From: Spirochaetota bacterium
GTDB lineage: Bacteria > Spirochaetota > Spirochaetia > Treponematales > UBA12059
Direction of reading: 5' to 3'
DNA length: 9,999 nucleotides
NCBI GenBank assembly: GCA_029565815.1
Contig: JAKQNL010000026.1
Location: 1 to 9,999 of the forward strand
In this document: one piece after another, positions 7,253-9,999 of the stretch
Position numbering within the stretch: the first letter of the stretch is position 1
How the letters are laid out: the number at the start of each line of letters is the position of its first letter
Program-made: the position numbers and the translations under genes
The notes under the pieces: model-generated
Seen by the model: the letters and a program-made list of their open reading frames with translations, nothing else
What the model was told of the DNA's origin: nothing
The model's database searches: none

Positions 7253-8141
7253 GCAGTACCTGGAGTACCTCCTTTCGGTTCGCTCCCTGTCGCCGCGGAC
7301 CGTTAGCTCCTACCGGGAAGATCTGTCCATGTACGAGGACTTCCTTGGCGTTACGCCTATGGCTGAAGCAAGCCCGGCACAAGCCAGAGCCTTTGTAGCC
7401 CATTTGGTTCGAGCCGGTTACGCAAGCTCGTCGGTGAACCGAGCATTGTCCGCGCTTAAAGGTTTGTACCGATGGATGCTCCGCTACGGCAAATCGGAGT
7501 CGAACCCAGCCCGGGATGTGGAATCGCTAGGCTCTGGTAGGAGCCTGCCGGGTTTTCTGTTCGCAGACGAGATGGCGCAGTTTTTGGACGGCATTGCCGA
7601 TGACGGCTTTGCAGGCGCCCGGGACAGCGCACTGTTTGAAGCCCTCTATTCCACCGGCTGCCGCGTTTCCGAAATAGCCGGTTTGCGCATGGATTCTATA
7701 GAACTGTCCGAGCGCCGCGCGCGTGTACAGGGCAAGGGTTCAAAGGAGCGCGTTGTGTTTTTTGGCTCGGAGGCTGTTGACGCTATCAACGCATGGCTGC
7801 CGTTCCGCACCGCCCGTCTTACCGATACCGGATCGGAATGCGCATACCTGTTCATCAATGCGCGCGGCGGCCGATTAAGCGAGCGCGGCGTGCAGTACCT
7901 TTTGGACAAACGGGCTGCCTTGGCTGGCATGGAACACAGGCCAAGTCCGCACGTATTCAGGCATTCCTTTGCAACGCATGCGCTGGAAGGCGGGGCGGAT
8001 ATACGCTCGGTTCAGGCCATGCTCGGACACGCAAGCATTTCCACCACCCAGGTTTACACCCATGTGGACCTTGCCCGATTGCGGGACGTGTACAAAAAGG
8101 CGCATCCGCACGCAAGCGCCACCGGGGGAGGCAAACGATGA
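7236..8141 (+). CDS. xerC: Tyrosine recombinase XerC (CodV-like)
   Basis: Second Xer recombinase, placed as codV is in B. subtilis, between topA and hslV; the expected role is the XerC half of chromosome-dimer resolution at dif. The 301-residue length is normal. Residues about 1-93 form the SAM-like core-binding domain ([13 protein letters not shown], then ALKGLYRWM), followed by the catalytic domain with R143 (GCRVSE), K167 (VQGKGSKER), H239 and R242 (HVFRHS), H265 (MLGH) and nucleophile Y274 (TQVYTHV). The linker NPARDV, then [10 protein letters not shown], resembles XerC/CodV. The C-terminus (YKKAHPHA) has the usual Xer tail and no lysine-rich extension, unlike the XerD-like protein upstream. 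GGAAG at 7225-7229 gives a 6-nt spacer to ATG 7236, which lies inside the last topA codons. It overlaps hslV as ATGA. The two Xer proteins are clearly divergent paralogues, not a recent duplication. Confidence 0.9.
   Translation: MQQTTEQYLEYLLSVRSLSPRTVSSYREDLSMYEDFLGVTPMAEASPAQARAFVAHLVRAGYASSSVNRALSALKGLYRWMLRYGKSESNPARDVESLGSGRSLPGFLFADEMAQFLDGIADDGFAGARDSALFEALYSTGCRVSEIAGLRMDSIELSERRARVQGKGSKERVVFFGSEAVDAINAWLPFRTARLTDTGSECAYLFINARGGRLSERGVQYLLDKRAALAGMEHRPSPHVFRHSFATHALEGGADIRSVQAMLGHASISTTQVYTHVDLARLRDVYKKAHPHASATGGGKR
8127..8131 (+). promoter_or_regulatory. Strong Shine-Dalgarno for hslV
   Basis: GGAGG, within a longer GGGGGAGG, lies 6 nt before ATG 8138. This settles the start, because the hslV frame stays open for about 345 nt upstream inside xerC. 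It is the strongest ribosome-binding match among the upstream junctions and suggests the protease genes are well translated even at the end of the operon. Confidence 0.8.
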
Positions 8142-8671
8142 AAATTCGATCCACAACGATACTGGCTGTGCGCAAAGACGGCCGTGTAGCAATGGCAGGC
8201 GACGGCCAGGTAACCATGGGCAATACCGTCATGAAGTCCAACGCCCGTAAGGTTAGGAAAATATACGACGGTAGGGTCTTAGTCGGCTTTGCCGGGGCTA
8301 CAGCCGATGCGTTCACGCTCCTAGAGCGCTTTGAGGTAAAGGTTAAGGAATATTCCGGAGACTTAACCAGGGCCTCTGTGGAGCTTGCAAAGGACTGGCG
8401 CACCGACAAGATGCTCCGTAAGCTGGAGGCTCTTATCCTTGCGGCCGACAAAGACAGGACCCTCCTTTTGTCCGGAACCGGAGACGTCATAGAGCCAGCC
8501 GACGACGCCATAGCCATAGGTTCTGGCGGCCCGTACGCGTATGCTGCTGCGCTTGCATACCTAGACCACAGCGACCTGTCAGCGGCGGAAATTGCAAAAC
8601 GCAGCCTGTTTATCGCCGGAGGTATTTGCATTTACACCAACGACCGCATTTTGGTGGAGGAGCTTCCGTGA
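8138..8671 (+). CDS. hslV: ATP-dependent protease peptidase subunit HslV (ClpQ)
   Basis: Threonine peptidase of the cytoplasmic HslVU complex; it forms a double hexameric ring that degrades proteins unfolded by HslU. The 177-residue product matches the family through [67 protein letters not shown] and a final GICIYTND. The nucleophile aligns with T6: counting T6 as Thr1, D22, K38 and S129 fall exactly at the catalytic positions 17, 33 and 124 of the E. coli enzyme. E. coli HslV has only the initiator Met before Thr1; here MKIRS precedes it, so a five-residue leader must be removed for a threonine-type active site. B. subtilis ClpQ also has extra N-terminal residues and is reported to act as an N-terminal serine protease, so the processing mode is open. 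It overlaps hslU as GTGA. Confidence 0.97.
   Translation: MKIRSTTILAVRKDGRVAMAGDGQVTMGNTVMKSNARKVRKIYDGRVLVGFAGATADAFTLLERFEVKVKEYSGDLTRASVELAKDWRTDKMLRKLEALILAADKDRTLLLSGTGDVIEPADDAIAIGSGGPYAYAAALAYLDHSDLSAAEIAKRSLFIAGGICIYTNDRILVEELP
8656..8662 (+). promoter_or_regulatory. Shine-Dalgarno fixing the GTG start of hslU
   Basis: GGAGGAG lies 5 nt before the GTG at 8668 and within the final hslV codons. It favours GTG over the upstream in-frame ATG at 8626, which would add 14 residues not found in HslU and would overlap hslV by 46 nt. Confidence 0.85.
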
Positions 8672-9990
8672 CCGAAGACTTCGAACACTTTACGCCCAAG
8701 CGCATCGTAGAAGAGCTGGATAGGCACATTATTGGCCAGAACAAGGCAAAGCGTGCCGTAGCTATCGCGCTCCGTAACCGGCTGAGGCGGAAAATGCTAC
8801 CGGAAAGCATACGCGACGAAATAGCGCCAAAGAATATTCTTATGATAGGACCAACCGGCGTCGGCAAAACCGAAATAGCCCGGCGCTTAGCAAAAATGTG
8901 CCAGGCTCCATTCATTAAGGTGGAAGCGACCAAATACACCGAGGTTGGCTATGTCGGCCGCGACGTGGAATCCATGGTGCGCGACCTGATGGCTGCCGGC
9001 TTTCGCATGGTGATGGAAGAAATGTCTGCCCGGGTGCGAGAGGATGCACAGGCTCGAGCCGAAGAGCGCATTCTCGATCTCCTACTTCCCGGCGTTGCTA
9101 CACAGGATCAGGCAAACGAAACCAGGGAAAAATTCCGCACCCGTCTGCGTGCAGGCGAGCTGGACGACCGCATGGTTGAAGTACAGGTTACAGCAAGCGC
9201 ACCTACAGTGGAAATTTTTGGCGGCCAGCAGATGGAAGACATGGAGTCTGCCTTTAGCGGCATAGCCAACCTGTTTGGCGGCAAAAAGAAACGCAAGTCC
9301 ATGCCCATTTTGGAAGCCAAAAAGGTAATACTTGAAGAGGAGTCCGAGCGGCTTGTGGACAAAGACCGGGCAACGGCCGAAGCCCGCGAACGGGTAGAGC
9401 AGTCCGGCATCATATTCATAGACGAGATGGACAAGATAGCCACGCGGGAAGGCCGATCCGGCGGAGCGGATGTTTCGCGCGAGGGCGTTCAGCGGGACAT
9501 TCTACCCATCGTGGAAGGGTCCAAAGTGAACACCAAGTACGGGGTGGTGGACACGACGCACATTTTGTTCATAGCCGCCGGCGCGTTTAACGTGAGTAGC
9601 CCTACAGACCTGATACCGGAACTGCAGGGCCGTTTCCCTATCCGGGTGGAGCTGGATGCACTGAGCGCAGCCGATTTCCGCCGTATTTTGGTAGAACCGG
9701 AGAATTCGCTGGTAAGCCAGTACCGCAATTTGCTGGCCACCGAGGGGCTTACGGTGAATTTTCTGGACGATGCGGTCGATGCCCTGGCTACGGTAGCCGA
9801 GCGGGCGAACGCGCGCACCGAGAACATAGGGGCGCGACGCCTGCATACGGTCATGGAGCGACTGTTGGAAGAGCTGTCCTTTGATGCGCCACAAATGAAT
9901 GGCAGCACAGTGGCTATAGACCCGGCTTTTGTGGAAAAACGCTTTGAGGGCGTGTTTGAGAGCGAAGACCTGGCAAGGTATATCTTGTAA
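8668..9990 (+). CDS. hslU: ATP-dependent protease ATPase subunit HslU (ClpY)
   Basis: AAA+ unfoldase that feeds substrates into HslV. The 440-residue length matches the family (443 in E. coli). It opens with the typical [17 protein letters not shown]. Walker A is GPTGVGKT at 61-68; the pore loop GYVGRD, which grips substrate, is at 94-99. The family-specific I domain follows (about 108-240) and includes a basic KKKRK patch at 206-210. Walker B IIFIDE is at 248-253, the arginine-finger region GRFPIRVEL at 321-329, and the sensor-2 segment [15 protein letters not shown] at 388-402. The last residues EDLARYIL match the C-terminal tail that inserts into HslV to activate it, so both halves of the protease look competent. 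The start is the GTG at 8668. The gene ends 9 bp before the window edge; from conserved order the next gene should be codY or flgB, and flgB is favoured in a spirochaete. Confidence 0.97.
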   Translation: MTEDFEHFTPKRIVEELDRHIIGQNKAKRAVAIALRNRLRRKMLPESIRDEIAPKNILMIGPTGVGKTEIARRLAKMCQAPFIKVEATKYTEVGYVGRDVESMVRDLMAAGFRMVMEEMSARVREDAQARAEERILDLLLPGVATQDQANETREKFRTRLRAGELDDRMVEVQVTASAPTVEIFGGQQMEDMESAFSGIANLFGGKKKRKSMPILEAKKVILEEESERLVDKDRATAEARERVEQSGIIFIDEMDKIATREGRSGGADVSREGVQRDILPIVEGSKVNTKYGVVDTTHILFIAAGAFNVSSPTDLIPELQGRFPIRVELDALSAADFRRILVEPENSLVSQYRNLLATEGLTVNFLDDAVDALATVAERANARTENIGARRLHTVMERLLEELSFDAPQMNGSTVAIDPAFVEKRFEGVFESEDLARYIL

Positions 9991-9999
9991 CGTGAAAGA

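Noticed and set aside
7793..8137. In-frame upstream extension of hslV inside xerC (adds 115 residues)
   Set aside because: HslV proteins begin near the catalytic threonine, and ATG 8138 has a strong GGAGG 6 nt upstream plus an ATGA overlap. The open frame is chance.

Overview
The window is one dense, plus-strand block of nine co-oriented genes with no rRNA, tRNA, mobile element or CRISPR array. In order it carries the 3' part of ftsA, then ftsZ, a XerD-like tyrosine recombinase, a TPR lipoprotein, dprA, topA, a XerC/CodV-like tyrosine recombinase, hslV and hslU. The only real intergenic gap is 63 bp, between ftsA and ftsZ. Every later junction is an overlap (TAATG, ATGA, 11 or 20 nt, 17 nt, ATGA, GTGA) or, before topA, a 5-nt gap. 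The block therefore reads as one translationally coupled operon, and no stretch of 300 bases lacks a gene.

The most likely source is a spirochaete outside the Borrelia group, Treponema- or Spirochaeta-like, with moderate GC (mid-50s % by eye). The reasons are gene order and lipobox style. From memory, Borrelia burgdorferi has ftsA-ftsZ-TPR gene-smf(dprA)-hslV-hslU followed by flgB-flgC-fliE-fliF. Bacillus subtilis keeps smf-topA-trmFO-codV-clpQ-clpY-codY-flgB. This window looks like a composite of the two, without trmFO between topA and xerC. The lipoprotein signal peptide ends in a relaxed FASSC lipobox of spirochaetal style. Heavy use of the ATA isoleucine codon sits well with a non-enterobacterial genome. 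The phylum is inferred, not proven.

Region by region: 1-2244 is the cell-division pair, FtsA (membrane anchor and actin-like partner) and FtsZ (tubulin-like GTPase). 2244-8141 is a DNA-topology and recombination block: XerD-like recombinase, DprA, topoisomerase I and XerC-like recombinase, with a TPR lipoprotein set between xerD and dprA. 8138-9990 is the two-component HslVU (ClpQY) ATP-dependent protease. A shared theme is chromosome handling at division: FtsZ ring assembly, chromosome-dimer resolution by a XerC/XerD pair, and supercoil relaxation. A flagellar flgB operon just beyond the right edge is a testable prediction.

This is mostly a conserved core locus, and I see no wholly new system. 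Points worth a second look are: lysine/alanine tails with the same seven-residue KKA spacing on two different DNA enzymes (N-terminus of TopA, C-terminus of the XerD-like protein); a 21-bp degenerate tandem repeat coding for the TopA tail; a seven-G tract serving as the probable ftsZ ribosome-binding site; a five-residue leader before the HslV catalytic threonine; and a DprA that has lost its usual Pro-Gly motif.
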